A DNA stretch of 64,000 nt, from NCBI RefSeq assembly GCF_003854275.1, contig NZ_QTQP01000007.1, positions 62,001 through 126,000 of the forward strand, in the 5' to 3' direction. The DNA is from Burkholderia sp. Bp8963. GTDB taxonomy: Bacteria > Pseudomonadota > Gammaproteobacteria > Burkholderiales > Burkholderiaceae. Position numbers and translations under genes: made by a program. The notes below the pieces were generated by a model. It ran no database searches. It was not told the DNA's origin and saw nothing but the letters and a program-made list of their open reading frames with translations. Below are positions 18,682 through 27,387 of this stretch, piece by piece. Each line of letters starts with the position of its first letter. Position 1 is the stretch's first letter.

Positions 18682-19002
18682 TCAGCGGATGCTTTCGACC
18701 GGCTGGCCGGCCATCAGGATCGCCGAATGGGCGTGCGAGACGACGGCGCTGCGGCCCTTGTCGGCCAGCGACGACAGCAGCGCGTGATCGTCGAAACGGA
18801 AGCGGCACAGCATCTGGTTCGACGCCGCGAGCTTCACGGTCTGCGCGAGCGTCAGGTTGCCGAGCACATCGGCCAGTTCCTCGGATATTCCCATGCGGAA
18901 CATGCCCATCGCTTTGTCCTCGCGCAGCAGGCGCTGCGCGAGCAGGAGGTACGACAGGTTTACCTCTTTGATCTCACCGAGCATTTCGCTGGTAGCGCTC
19001 AT
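18682..19002 (-). CDS. flhD: Flagellar master regulator subunit FlhD
   Basis: FlhD is the partner subunit of FlhC, contributing to promoter recognition of flagellar class 2 genes. It is 106 residues long. Signature stretches are EIKEVNLSYLLLAQRLLRED and the loop LTLAQTVKLAASNQMLCRFR. Its 5' side is an AT-rich non-coding stretch of over 600 bases shared with a divergent glycosyltransferase. Such a long leader fits the heavily regulated flhDC promoters of enteric bacteria, but the details here are unknown. Confidence 0.96.
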   Translation of the reverse strand: MSATSEMLGEIKEVNLSYLLLAQRLLREDKAMGMFRMGISEELADVLGNLTLAQTVKLAASNQMLCRFRFDDHALLSSLADKGRSAVVSHAHSAILMAGQPVESIR

Positions 19003-19287
19003 GATTACCCCGTTAAGAGCCTTGGCCGTTCATGTTATGAAAACGTTTGCTCGAATAGGCGGCTTGCGGCTCGCGGAATCGGCACGTTTATAGTCTTACA
19101 CCGGGATTTTGGCCAAACGGGATTTGCGCCGGTATCGGCAAAGTGGCGCGCGCCGTGCAGGAATTGTCTGTAAACGGTGTAGGAATTTTTCCGACAAGGG
19201 AATTTGAAAGGAAGCGGAATGGGCGGGACGCGACTGTATGTCGCGAAAGGCCGACAGACGGGGCTGCCGGCGCGCTGATCGGTAAAA

Positions 19288-19315
19288 ATTATAGTGGTTT
19301 TTCATGCGCACGCAA
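19288..19315 (-). promoter_or_regulatory. Candidate sigma-70 promoter of flhDC with long leader
   Basis: On the minus strand TTGCGT (19315-19310), a 16-base spacer, then a perfect TATAAT (19293-19288). This would give a leader of about 275 bases before flhD. The intergenic stretch 19003-19636 is otherwise AT-rich with no gene that I can support, except the hairpin before the glycosyltransferase. Confidence 0.5.
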
Positions 19316-19584
19316 CAATCATCGCTGTCATCGCGTTTTTTGTGACCGCACCCTTTTTATCGGGCTTTTCGCGCGTTTCAGCGTGTAACAAGCCTTAAGC
19401 GTTTGAAAAAACACTCGAACCCCGCAGGCCGATCCCGATAATGGACTCCAATGGGCGGCGACGCGACGCGTGCCGGCCGCCCTCCCGCTTGCCGTCCGGC
19501 GTCAGGCACCCCCGCCTGATGCCCGGCCACGCACCGCGTTACGCGTGCGTCGGCGAGTTCCGCCACTCATGCAAGCTTGTATGG

Positions 19585-19618
19585 GATTGGAGCCGGCGCC
19601 CACGCGCCAACTTCGATC
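19585..19618 (+). other. Hairpin leader element before the glycosyltransferase gene
   Basis: GATTGGAG (19585-19592) pairs with CTTCGATC (19611-19618) using two G-U pairs, and an inner GGCGC/GCGCC pair closes a four-base loop. It is directly followed by GACACAGGAG, which holds the Shine-Dalgarno sequence of the gene at 19637. The arrangement and the 13-base string GATCGACACAGGA are shared with the element before gcvP (47961-48003). Confidence 0.6.
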
Positions 19619-19636
19619 GACACAGGAGATCGCCAG

Positions 19637-20701
19637 ATGCGTATTGCCCAGATCGCGCCGCTTTACGAAGCCGTCCCGCCGAAACTCTACGGCGGCACCG
19701 AGCGTGTCGTGTCCTACCTCACCGAAGCGCTCGTCGAGCTCGGTCACGACGTCACGCTGTTCGCCAGCGGCGACTCGGTCACGTCCGCGCGCCTCGAGGC
19801 CGCCTGGCCGCGCGCACTGCGGCTCGATCCGTCGATCCGCGATGCGATGGCGCCCCATATGCGCCTGCTCGAGCAGGTGGCGCGCGTCGCGCACGAATAC
19901 GACGTGCTGCACTTCCACCTCGACTACCTGCCGTTCCCGCTGATGTCGCGCCTCGACACGCCGTACGTGACGACACTGCACGGGCGGCTCGACCTGCCCG
20001 AGCTGCAGCCGGTGTTCGACGCGTTCCCCGACGCGCCCGTCGTGTCGATCTCGAACAACCAGCGCAAGCCGCTGCCGCAGGCCGCGTGGGCCGGCACCGT
20101 GTATCACGGGCTGCCCGCCACGCTGCTCGCGCCGCAGCCGGACGTCAAGCCCGAATACCTCGCGTTCCTCGGCCGGATCTGCCCGGAGAAGCGCGTCGAC
20201 ACCGCCATCCGGATCGCCGCGCAAAGCGGGCTGCCGCTCAAGATTGCCGCGAAGGTCGACAAGGCCGACGCCGACTATTTCAAGGAAGTGATCGAGCCGC
20301 TGCTCGGCGAGGCGCACGTCGAGTTCATCGGCGAGATCAACGAGGCGCAGAAGCCCGCGTTCCTGTCCGGCGCAAAGGCGCTGCTGTTCCCGATCGACTG
20401 GCCCGAGCCGTTCGGCCTCGTGATGATCGAGGCGATGGCGTGCGGCACGCCGGTCGTCGCGTTCAATCGCGGCTCGGTGCCGGAAGTGATCGAGGACGGC
20501 GTGACGGGCTTCATCGTCGAGGACGTGCAGGGCGCGGTCGGCGCGCTGCACCGGATCGACAGCCTGTCGCGCGACGCGATCCGCGCGCGTTTCGATACCC
20601 GCTTCACCGCGAAAGCGATGGCGCAACGCTATGTCGATACCTACGAAAACCTTTGCGCGGCGACGAAGCAGCCCGCATTGCGCCGGGTCGCGGGCGGCTG
20701 A
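19637..20701 (+). CDS. GT4-type glycosyltransferase
   Basis: This is a 354-residue retaining glycosyltransferase of the GT-B fold. The N-terminal domain begins MRIAQIAPLYEAVPPKLYGG with the nucleotide-sugar-side GGTERVVSYL. The C-terminal half has the GT4 donor-binding signature FPIDWPEPFGLVMIEAMACG around residues 255-275, followed by GTPVVAFNRGSVPEVI. The start at ATG 19637 follows AGGAGAT. It is a single gene closed by a strong terminator and divergent from flhDC. The acceptor and product are unknown; related proteins are annotated as trehalose- or capsule-type transferases. Confidence 0.85.
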   Translation: MRIAQIAPLYEAVPPKLYGGTERVVSYLTEALVELGHDVTLFASGDSVTSARLEAAWPRALRLDPSIRDAMAPHMRLLEQVARVAHEYDVLHFHLDYLPFPLMSRLDTPYVTTLHGRLDLPELQPVFDAFPDAPVVSISNNQRKPLPQAAWAGTVYHGLPATLLAPQPDVKPEYLAFLGRICPEKRVDTAIRIAAQSGLPLKIAAKVDKADADYFKEVIEPLLGEAHVEFIGEINEAQKPAFLSGAKALLFPIDWPEPFGLVMIEAMACGTPVVAFNRGSVPEVIEDGVTGFIVEDVQGAVGALHRIDSLSRDAIRARFDTRFTAKAMAQRYVDTYENLCAATKQPALRRVAGG

Positions 20702-20793
20702 CGCCGGAAATTCGCGCGGAATCGGACCGCAAATTCCCCGCCGAAAGCGCGCCGAAATCGGCGCGTAATACGAAAGAGTCATGAAAGAGCCAC

Positions 20794-20833
20794 GAAAGAG
20801 CCGCATCGTCGATGCGGCTCTTTCGCTTTTGAC
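20794..20833. terminator. Bidirectional terminator between glycosyltransferase and H-NS genes
   Basis: A perfect 14-bp stem, GAAAGAGCCGCATC with GATGCGGCTCTTTC, has a three-base loop. It is followed by TTTCGCTTTT on the plus strand and an A/T-rich flank on the other side. It serves the convergent genes on both sides. Confidence 0.85.
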
Positions 20834-20840
20834 CCAACGC

Positions 20841-21137
20841 TTATTCGATCAGAAAACGGTCGCGGTTTTTGCCGACGATCCAATTCGGCGGCTTGCCGCG
20901 GCCACTCCAGGTGGCGCCCGACTTCGGATCGCGGTATTTCGCCGGCAGCGGCGCCTTTTTCGGCGGACGCCCGCGCCGCGCGCGCTCGGCAAACCCGAGA
21001 TCCTGCGCGGTTAATCCGTATTCGGCGATCATCCGCTGGACGTCCGCGATCACGGCTTCGACTTCCTGACGACGCACTTCATCGGCCTGAGCCTGCAAAT
21101 CGGCGATCTGCGCCTTGAGTTTCGCGTATTGAGACAT
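20841..21137 (-). CDS. H-NS family nucleoid protein
   Basis: This is a 98-residue nucleoid-structuring protein and xenogeneic silencer. An N-terminal coiled coil (KLKAQIADLQAQADEVRRQE) drives oligomerisation. After it come the Burkholderia-type basic linker RRGRPPKKAP and the DNA-binding loop DPKSGATWSGRGKPPNW near residues 70-86. Size and layout match the short BpH3-like proteins of Burkholderia. It is monocistronic, with GGGAG before the ATG and the shared terminator after it. Which regions it silences cannot be judged here. Confidence 0.93.
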   Translation of the reverse strand: MSQYAKLKAQIADLQAQADEVRRQEVEAVIADVQRMIAEYGLTAQDLGFAERARRGRPPKKAPLPAKYRDPKSGATWSGRGKPPNWIVGKNRDRFLIE

Positions 21138-21354
21138 TTTTTGCTCCCTGTTTCATGATGCGGCCCTGGCAATTCCAGCCTAGACACAAAGCATCCGTTA
21201 CGCAATCCGCACTGCCACCGTATCCGTTGGAATTAATGATCGTATTTTTAGCCGAATACGACTATATCGTGAATGCGGACTTATTCTAATAAAAGGCGTT
21301 CGGCAGGCATTGAAATTTAACAATCGTTGACCCTCGCGTCCCTGATTCATTTCC

Positions 21355-21360
21355 TATAAT
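21355..21360 (+). promoter_or_regulatory. Perfect -10 box upstream of aqpZ
   Basis: TATAAT lies 77 bases before the aqpZ ATG. TTGACC is 22 bases further upstream, too far for a good -35, so only the -10 element is well supported. Confidence 0.4.
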
Positions 21361-21436
21361 CCAGACCAATTTCGGGGGCCGTGTATATCCAGATGCGTCC
21401 GCCCGCCTTCTACTCCACTTCCTACGGGATCGCTTC

Positions 21437-22180
21437 ATGAATCTTTCACATCGGCTTGCTGCAGAGGTATTCGGCACGTTCTGGCTGGTGCTAGGCGGGT
21501 GTGGCAGCGCCGTGCTGGCGGCGGCCTTTCCGGGTCTCGGCATCGGTTTCGCCGGCGTGGCGCTGGCGTTCGGCCTGACTGTGCTGACGATGGCATTCGC
21601 GATCGGCCATATTTCGGGCTGCCATCTGAATCCGGCGGTGAGCGTCGGCCTGACGGTCGCCGGCCGCTTCCCGGCGCGCGACCTCGTGCCCTACATCGTC
21701 GCGCAAGTCGTCGGCGCAACGATCGGCGCATTCGTGCTGTACCTGATCGCGACCGGCAAGCCCGGCTTCGACGTGGTCGGCAGCGGCTTCGCGACGAACG
21801 GCTTCGGCGAGCGCTCGCCCGGCCACTACGCACTCGGCGCGGCGTTCATCTGCGAAGTCGTGATGACCGCGTTCTTCCTGTTCGTGATCCTCGGCGCGAC
21901 CGACAAGCGTGCGCCGGCCGGCTTCGCGCCGATCGCGATCGGCCTGTGCCTGACGCTGATCCACCTGATTTCGATCCCGGTCACGAACACGTCGGTGAAC
22001 CCGGCTCGCTCGACCGGCCCGGCGCTGTTCGTCGGCGGCGACGCGATCGGGCAGCTCTGGCTGTTCTGGCTTGCGCCGCTGATCGGCGCGGTGATCGCCG
22101 GGGTCATCTATCCGCTGGTCGCAGGGCACGATGACGCCCTCGGCCTGCTGCCGTCGGCATCCGCTCGCACAAGCGAATAA
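21437..22180 (+). CDS. aqpZ: Aquaporin Z
   Basis: This is an inner-membrane water channel of 247 residues. Six membrane helices and both half-helices are visible, with the two NPA motifs in [13 protein letters not shown] (about residues 64-76) and [13 protein letters not shown] (about 188-200). The second motif continues with Arg, the selectivity-filter residue, and the His of the narrow water-specific filter is plausible from the AqpZ-like sequence. It is a single gene with its own -10 box and a terminator about 70 bases after the stop. Confidence 0.95.
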   Translation: MNLSHRLAAEVFGTFWLVLGGCGSAVLAAAFPGLGIGFAGVALAFGLTVLTMAFAIGHISGCHLNPAVSVGLTVAGRFPARDLVPYIVAQVVGATIGAFVLYLIATGKPGFDVVGSGFATNGFGERSPGHYALGAAFICEVVMTAFFLFVILGATDKRAPAGFAPIAIGLCLTLIHLISIPVTNTSVNPARSTGPALFVGGDAIGQLWLFWLAPLIGAVIAGVIYPLVAGHDDALGLLPSASARTSE

Positions 22181-22251
22181 AACGTTACGGGGTCAAGCGA
22201 GCAGGAGCAGCGAGCCTCACGCTGTCGAACAAAAGCGAGGCAGGCAGTTTC

Positions 22252-22277
22252 AACGGGCGCCGTCGGCGCCCGTTTTT
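22252..22277 (+). terminator. Terminator after aqpZ
   Basis: The stem AACGGGCGCC/GGCGCCCGTT (10 bp, loop GTC) is followed by TTT. It also lies at the 3' end of the convergent Cof gene, and may act for both. Confidence 0.8.
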
Positions 22278-22280
22278 CAT

Positions 22281-23105
22281 TCAGCGCGCGACGGCGCTGT
22301 CCTCGAGCGCGAACAGCGTGCGCAGATGCCGCGCGACGCCCGCGTCGAAGTTGTTGCCGATCCGCGGGATGTGCGGCAGGCGGGCGATCAGGTCGGGATT
22401 CGCGTTGTTCATCATGTACGCGTGACCGGCGGTTTCGAGCAGGTCGATGTCGTTCATGTTGTCGCCGAACGCGATGCAGTGGCCGGGCTCGATGCCGAGC
22501 CGCCCGAGCACCGAGCGCAGCGCACGGCCTTTCGACACGTTCGCCGCCATCACTTCGAGACAGTCGGGCAGCGAGTACGTGACGTACAGCCGGTCGCCAA
22601 ATTGCGTGTGCAACCGTTCGGAGACGCCCGCCAGGTCCGCCGGATCGCCGATGTACAGCACCTTCGCGATGTCCGCTCCGGCATGCGCAGCCATGTCGAT
22701 CACGTCGTAGCGGAAGCCCGAATCCTGGTGGAAATCGAGCAGGTGCGGCGCATCGCGGTCGATCAGCCAGTGGCGGTCGGCGAACAGGTTGACGATCACG
22801 CGGCCGTGCGTGCCCGCGACTTCCGGCTGCACGAGGCAACGGACGATCTCGGGATCGATGTCCTGCGTGTGGATCGTCGTATCGTCCGGCGCATGCACGC
22901 GCGCGCCGTTCGACGTGATCAGGTACGGGCGGATGCCAAGCACGTCGCGGATGCCCGCGACATCCGCGTAGTGGCGCCCTGTCGCGATGACGAACTGCAG
23001 GCCGTCGCGGTCGAGACGGCGGACGGTCTCGATCGTGTACGGGTCGAGCTGGTGATTGCTGTTCAGCAGCGTGCCGTCGAGATCGGTGGCGATGACTTTG
23101 TACAT
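22281..23105 (-). CDS. Cof-type HAD-IIB family phosphatase
   Basis: This is a 274-residue soluble HAD hydrolase. Motif I is ATDLDGTLLNSNH (nucleophile Asp8), motif II IATGRHYADV, motif III around SKGRALRSVL and motif IV AFGDNMNDIDLLETAG. The HAD-IIB cap lies between motifs II and III. Enzymes of this type dephosphorylate sugar phosphates, pyridoxal phosphate, FMN or pyrimidine intermediates, and the substrate cannot be read from sequence. It is followed by the shared terminator with aqpZ. Confidence 0.92.
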   Translation of the reverse strand: MYKVIATDLDGTLLNSNHQLDPYTIETVRRLDRDGLQFVIATGRHYADVAGIRDVLGIRPYLITSNGARVHAPDDTTIHTQDIDPEIVRCLVQPEVAGTHGRVIVNLFADRHWLIDRDAPHLLDFHQDSGFRYDVIDMAAHAGADIAKVLYIGDPADLAGVSERLHTQFGDRLYVTYSLPDCLEVMAANVSKGRALRSVLGRLGIEPGHCIAFGDNMNDIDLLETAGHAYMMNNANPDLIARLPHIPRIGNNFDAGVARHLRTLFALEDSAVAR

Positions 23106-23278
23106 GGGACGGGATCAGGCGCGATGGCGCGCGGATGGCTCTGCGGAACCGCCATTCTAGCGTCGCGCGCCGCGGCGCGTCGGGCGGTTGTCAGGTTCGG
23201 GGCTTGTGGGACGGCCGCGCTAATCGGGCCCCACCGGCCACGCACCAGCATCCGCCCGCCAGCTCACCGCCAAACCAT

Positions 23279-23309
23279 CCCCATCCCCATCCCACCCCCA
23301 ACCCACCCT
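23279..23309 (-). other. Guanine-run tract with G-quadruplex potential (minus strand)
   Basis: The plus strand reads CCCC AT CCCC AT CCC A CCCCC AA CCC A CCC, so the minus strand has six G runs with one- or two-base loops. It lies between the kinase gene stop and the Cof gene start, on the sense strand of both. Nothing else is recognised in 23106-23352. Confidence 0.45.
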
Positions 23310-23352
23310 TTTGGCGCCACGTCCGCACCCACCCGCGCCACGTCCGCGCCGG

Positions 23353-24225
23353 TCAACCGCCCCGGGCTGTAGCCAGCGCCAGCCTCAGCGCGCCGTGCGC
23401 GGAATCCTCGAGCGGCGCGCGCAGCCGCGCGGCATGACGCGCAGGCACCACCGGCGCAAGCGCATCGGCGAGCCCGCCGCACAGTGCGACCGGCAGCGCG
23501 TGCTGCGGATCGAGCGCATCGATCATCTTGCCGATCTCGTCGCCGGCCTGCGCGATCAGCGCCGCCGCGTACGGATGCGTGCGGTGCGCGAACACGAACG
23601 GCGCGAGCCGCGCATAGGCGGTCTGGTTCGCGTCGCACGACCACGCGACGAGCGCATCGCGATCCTGCGCGCCGGTCTCGGCGAGCAGCGCCGCGGCAAA
23701 TGCGTCATGCGGCACGCGTCCGTCCAGCGCCTGCTGCGCATATGCGAGCGCGCGCATGCCGAGCCACGCGCCGCTCGCCTCGTCGCCCGACGGAAAACCG
23801 AAACCGCCCGCGATCCGGCATGTGCCCGCCGCGTCCAGCGCCGCCGCGATGCTCCCGGTGCCGAGCGCGACGATCAGCCCCGGCGCGCCGCCGTGCGCGC
23901 CGACGACCGTCGTATATGCATCGCTTTCGACCGTGAGCGCCGCCAGCGGCGCCTGTGCGCGGAATGCGGCGAGCCAGCCCGCGTTGTTGACGCCGGCCAG
24001 CCCGCACCCGAGCGCGCAGCGCGACCAGTCGAGCGCGAGCCCCGCCTGCGTGAACGCGTCCGCACACGCGACGCCGATCGACGCCCATGCACGCTCGATG
24101 CCGAGACCGAGCCCCGACGGGCCGCCGCGCCCCTGCGCAAGCTCGCGGCCCTGCCGATCCGCCAGCACCGCGCGGGTGCCGGTGCCGCCGCCGTCGATGC
24201 CGATCGCAAAAAGTATTTCCGTCAT
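23353..24225 (-). CDS. BadF/BadG-type ATPase, N-acetylglucosamine-kinase-like
   Basis: This is a 290-residue ASKHA-fold ATPase. From the start at ATG 24225 it begins FAIGIDGGGTGTRAVLADR, the phosphate-1 loop, with ALGTGSIAAA as the phosphate-2 region and ALCGGLAD at the adenosine end. Relatives phosphorylate N-acetylglucosamine or related amino sugars for cell-wall recycling or catabolism, but the BadF/BadG family also includes non-kinase activators. No cysteines for an Fe-S dimer are evident, which favours a sugar kinase. The longer ORF start adds 29 residues without homology. Confidence 0.85.
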   Translation of the reverse strand: MTEILFAIGIDGGGTGTRAVLADRQGRELAQGRGGPSGLGLGIERAWASIGVACADAFTQAGLALDWSRCALGCGLAGVNNAGWLAAFRAQAPLAALTVESDAYTTVVGAHGGAPGLIVALGTGSIAAALDAAGTCRIAGGFGFPSGDEASGAWLGMRALAYAQQALDGRVPHDAFAAALLAETGAQDRDALVAWSCDANQTAYARLAPFVFAHRTHPYAAALIAQAGDEIGKMIDALDPQHALPVALCGGLADALAPVVPARHAARLRAPLEDSAHGALRLALATARGG

Positions 24226-24367
24226 GCGTTGATCCTGCCGATTCGAACAGGCGCCAAGCTTAACCGGATCGGCGCCGCGCGCCCATCCGCCGTTCGGCCG
24301 GCTTTGCCGCACCAGGGGCTTCCGCTATGCTCACGCGATCGAATCGAAACAGGAAGCGAGGCGAACG

Positions 24368-24967
24368 ATGTCGCAGCGGTGCAACTGGGTGAGGACGGAA
24401 GCGGACGCGCACTATCACGATACGGAATGGGGCGTGCCGTCGCACGACGATCGCCATCTGTTCGAGATGCTGATCCTCGAAGGTGCGCAGGCCGGGCTGT
24501 CGTGGTCGACGATCCTGAACAAGCGCGCCGGCTACCGCGCCGCGTTCGCTGATTTCGACGTCGACGCCGTCGCGCGCTTCACGCCGAAACGCATCGAGAA
24601 GCTGCTGGAGGATCCCGGTATCGTGCGCAACCGCGCGAAAGTGGCGGCCGCGGTGACCAACGCGCGGGCCGTGCAGAAGATTCGCGACGAACACGGTTCG
24701 CTCGCGCAGTTCCTGTGGTCGTTCGTCGATCATGCGCCGATCCAGAACGCGTGGCAGTCGTATCGCGACGCGCCCGCGTCGACCGAGCAGTCCGACGCGC
24801 TCAGCAAGGCGTTGAAGGCCTACGGCTGCAAGTTCGTCGGCTCGACGATCTGTTATGCGCTGATGCAGGCGACCGGCATGGTGAACGACCACGAAGTCGG
24901 CTGTCCATGTCACGCGAAGTGCGCGGCGCTGGGCAACGAGCGACCGGCGCGGGCACGCAAGGCCTGA
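24368..24967 (+). CDS. tag: DNA-3-methyladenine glycosylase I
   Basis: Tag removes 3-methyladenine from alkylated DNA in base-excision repair. It is 199 residues long. The start MSQRCNWVRTEADAHYHDTE gives the Cys and His of the zinc site. GLSWSTILNKRAGYRAAFAD and KFVGSTICYALMQATGMVND are characteristic, and the C-terminal zinc ligands are in HEVGCPCHAKC. Single gene, plus strand, divergent from the kinase. The region 24968-25116 holds no gene that I can support. Confidence 0.95.
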   Translation: MSQRCNWVRTEADAHYHDTEWGVPSHDDRHLFEMLILEGAQAGLSWSTILNKRAGYRAAFADFDVDAVARFTPKRIEKLLEDPGIVRNRAKVAAAVTNARAVQKIRDEHGSLAQFLWSFVDHAPIQNAWQSYRDAPASTEQSDALSKALKAYGCKFVGSTICYALMQATGMVNDHEVGCPCHAKCAALGNERPARARKA

Positions 24968-25116
24968 GACTCGCGCTGCGTACTCGCTGCGTACTTATTA
25001 GGCACGCCGCTCGACACGCGACGGACGCCATCGGGCAAGTCGGCCGCGCCGGGCAATCCTCCCATCGCGCGCGACGAATTCCCCGCCCCAGACGACAAAT
25101 CCCGCGCCCAAAAGCA

Positions 25117-25157
25117 AAACGGCGGAGCGGCTTCTTTCGAAGCACGCTCCGCCGTTT
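25117..25157 (-). terminator. Terminator after rpsU
   Basis: On the minus strand AAACGGCGGAGCG pairs with CGCTCCGCCGTTT around a short inner hairpin (GCTTC/GAAGC), followed by T-rich sequence. It lies 22 bases past the rpsU stop. Confidence 0.85.
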
Positions 25158-25178
25158 CGCGGCGAACCTGGGAAGCGC

Positions 25179-25391
25179 TTAGTGGAGCTTCTTCGGCAGC
25201 ATCTGGCTGCGCAGGCGCTTGTGCAGGCGCTTGACGGCAGCTGCCTTCTTGCGCTTGCGGACTGCGGTCGGCTTTTCGTAGGACTGGCGCTCGCGCAGCT
25301 CAGCGATCAGGCCATTTTTTTCGATAGCGCGACGAAAGCGGCGAATCGCCACTTCGAACGGCTCGTTTTCTTTCAGAAGAATCGTCGTCAT
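25179..25391 (-). CDS. rpsU: 30S ribosomal protein S21
   Basis: S21 is a 70-residue basic protein of the small-subunit platform, helping 16S rRNA pair with Shine-Dalgarno sequences. The sequence [20 protein letters not shown] and the Arg/Lys-rich C-terminus ([17 protein letters not shown]) are typical. In this genome it is alone and not beside dnaG-rpoD. A terminator-like hairpin lies in its leader at 25485-25505. Confidence 0.97.
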   Translation of the reverse strand: MTTILLKENEPFEVAIRRFRRAIEKNGLIAELRERQSYEKPTAVRKRKKAAAVKRLHKRLRSQMLPKKLH

Positions 25392-25484
25392 GTCGTTCCT
25401 AAATTGCTTATACGGTCAAAAACGTAGCGGCCAAGCGCCACGCACCGGCCATCCGGGCGTTCCCACAACAGGCGAAACGAGCGG

Positions 25485-25505
25485 AAAAAACGGCCTCGGA
25501 GGCCG
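25485..25505 (-). terminator. Terminator-like hairpin in the rpsU leader
   Basis: On the minus strand CGGCCT-CCG-AGGCCG is followed by TTTTTT, 94 bases before the rpsU ATG. No minus-strand gene lies just upstream (fliC is on the other strand), so it may act inside the rpsU leader rather than at the end of another gene. Confidence 0.45.
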
Positions 25506-25787
25506 GAAAAGAGAGGCGGAAAGCACCGCGATTACGCTTCACAAGCCGCGTGCAGCGCCGCGTTTGACTGCCAGCAGACATACCGAAAACGGCAGAGGCT
25601 TGACAGAAATCTCAATTCAGCCCGCCATGTTAGCAGGTAAACATCGGTTCGCCTACCGGTTTACCACTTTTCCGTCGCGATTCTGCATCACAGGCATCTC
25701 CCCGCCCCGGCCCGCATGGCGCAGCGGCGATCCAGCCCCGAAAAACGAAGATCGGGATAAAAATCGGGCCGAATCTCAAGCTTGCCC

Positions 25788-25814
25788 TCAAGTTTTGTTT
25801 TGGGCCGCCGAAAT
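25788..25814 (+). promoter_or_regulatory. Sigma-28 (FliA) promoter of fliC
   Basis: TCAAGTTT, exactly 11 bases, then GCCGAAAT, close to TAAAGTTT-N11-GCCGATAA. It lies 90 bases before the fliC ATG, giving a leader of roughly 80 bases. The remaining part of 25392-25787 shows only the rpsU-side hairpin and probable rpsU promoter. Confidence 0.85.
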
Positions 25815-25903
25815 CCTGCTCTGAGGCGGCCAGCAATGAACGAGTGCTTCCGCCGATGCCAAATTGGCTTTCCAGGGCTTTCGGCTTAAACAGGAGATTT
25901 TCC

Positions 25904-27328
25904 ATGCTCGGAATTAACAGCAACATCAACTCGCTGGTTGCTCAGCAGAACCTCAACGGCTCGCAAAGCGCACTGTCGCAGGCCATCACGCGCCTGTCGT
26001 CGGGCAAGCGCATCAACAGCGCAGCGGATGATGCAGCAGGCCTCGCGATCGCGACCCGGATGCAAACGCAGGTCAACGGCCTGAACCAGGGCGTGTCGAA
26101 CGCAAACGATGGCGTGTCGATGATCCAGACCGCATCGAGCGCACTGTCGTCGCTGACCAACAGCCTGCAGCGTATCCGCCAACTGGCCGTGCAAGCATCG
26201 AGCGGCTCGCTGTCGTCGAGCGACCAGGCAGCACTGCAACAAGAAGTCACGCAACAGATCTCCGAAGTGAACCGTATTGCGTCGCAAACGACGTACAACG
26301 GCAAGAACATTCTCGACGGCTCGGCAGGCGTGGTGAACTTCCAGGTCGGCGCGAACGTCGGCCAGTCGATGAGCCTGAACCTGACGCAAAGCCTGTCGGC
26401 AGCATCGCTCGGCGGCGGCTTCGCGCAAGCGGGCAACGTGCTCGGTTCGTTCACCAACCTGAGCCTGACCGCAACGGGTTCGGCAGCAGCAGCAGGCACG
26501 ACGCCGGCAATCACGCAGATCAACGTGCTGGCCGACGGCAAGGGCGGCTTCACGTACACGGACCAGAACAACCAGGTCCTCTCGACGACCGCTGCGGCAG
26601 CCCTGTTCTCGCCGTCGACCGGCGGTGCAAACGGCTCCATGACGCTGTCGGCCGTCGCGGGTAGCGCGCTCGACCCGACGATGCAGATCGCCGGCATTTC
26701 GGCAGCCAACACGAACGCACCGGCAGCAACGGGCGTCGTTCTCGGCACGATCCAGGGCATCTCCGTCTCGGCCACGAACGGCGCGAACGTCGCGGCGAAC
26801 GCCCCGGGCGCGATCACGTCGATCACGATCAAGTCCGACGGCGCCAACGGCTATACGTTCTTCGACCAGAACGGCACCGCACTGACGTCGGGTGCTTCGA
26901 GCCAACTGTTCTCGACGACGGCGGCAGTTGCGCCGGGCACGGGCTATGGCCTCAAGTACAACGCCGTGACGCCGGCAAGCGACTTCGCAAACGTCAACAA
27001 CAACAACCAGCTGACGACCGTTGCAAACGTCAGCGTGGCAACGTCGACCGGCGCGAACCAGGCAATCGAAACGATCGACAATGCACTGGCCTCGGTGAAC
27101 AACATCCAGGCGCAACTCGGCGCAGTGCAGAACCGTTTCACGGCGATCGCAACGACGCAGCAAGCTCAGTCGACCAACCTGTCGCAAGCGCAATCGCAAA
27201 TCCAGGACGCAAACTTCGCGCAAGAAACGGCTAACCTGTCGAAGGCGCAAGTGCTGCAGCAAGCTGGCATCTCGGTGCTCGCGCAAGCGAACTCGCTGCC
27301 GCAGCAAGTGCTGAAGCTGCTGGGTTAA
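25904..27328 (+). CDS. fliC: Flagellin
   Basis: This is the filament subunit exported by the flagellar type III system. The start is at ATG 25904 (MLGINSNINSLVAQQNLNGS) after AGGAGA; the ORF start 20 codons earlier is not used. It is 474 residues long, longer than the roughly 385-residue flagellins of some Burkholderia. The extra length is in the Ala/Thr/Gly-rich central domain (about 170-390), which is surface exposed and would be the glycosylated part. D0/D1 domains at both ends are well conserved, ending LPQQVLKLLG. It is followed by fliD and fliT, then by the glycosylation cluster. Confidence 0.97.
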   Translation: MLGINSNINSLVAQQNLNGSQSALSQAITRLSSGKRINSAADDAAGLAIATRMQTQVNGLNQGVSNANDGVSMIQTASSALSSLTNSLQRIRQLAVQASSGSLSSSDQAALQQEVTQQISEVNRIASQTTYNGKNILDGSAGVVNFQVGANVGQSMSLNLTQSLSAASLGGGFAQAGNVLGSFTNLSLTATGSAAAAGTTPAITQINVLADGKGGFTYTDQNNQVLSTTAAAALFSPSTGGANGSMTLSAVAGSALDPTMQIAGISAANTNAPAATGVVLGTIQGISVSATNGANVAANAPGAITSITIKSDGANGYTFFDQNGTALTSGASSQLFSTTAAVAPGTGYGLKYNAVTPASDFANVNNNNQLTTVANVSVATSTGANQAIETIDNALASVNNIQAQLGAVQNRFTAIATTQQAQSTNLSQAQSQIQDANFAQETANLSKAQVLQQAGISVLAQANSLPQQVLKLLG

Positions 27329-27361
27329 GGCATCACCCGGGCATCACCCGGGCATCACCCG
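27329..27361 (+). repeat. Three perfect 11-bp repeats after fliC
   Basis: The unit GGCATCACCCG occurs three times without any change immediately after the fliC stop codon and before the fliC terminator. Confidence 0.8.
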
Positions 27362-27387
27362 GCGACGCTCCGCGCAAGGCATGTTTC

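Noticed and set aside
21327..21360. TTGACC and TATAAT as a complete aqpZ promoter
   Set aside because: The spacing of 22 bases is too long for a standard sigma-70 promoter, so only the -10 box was kept.
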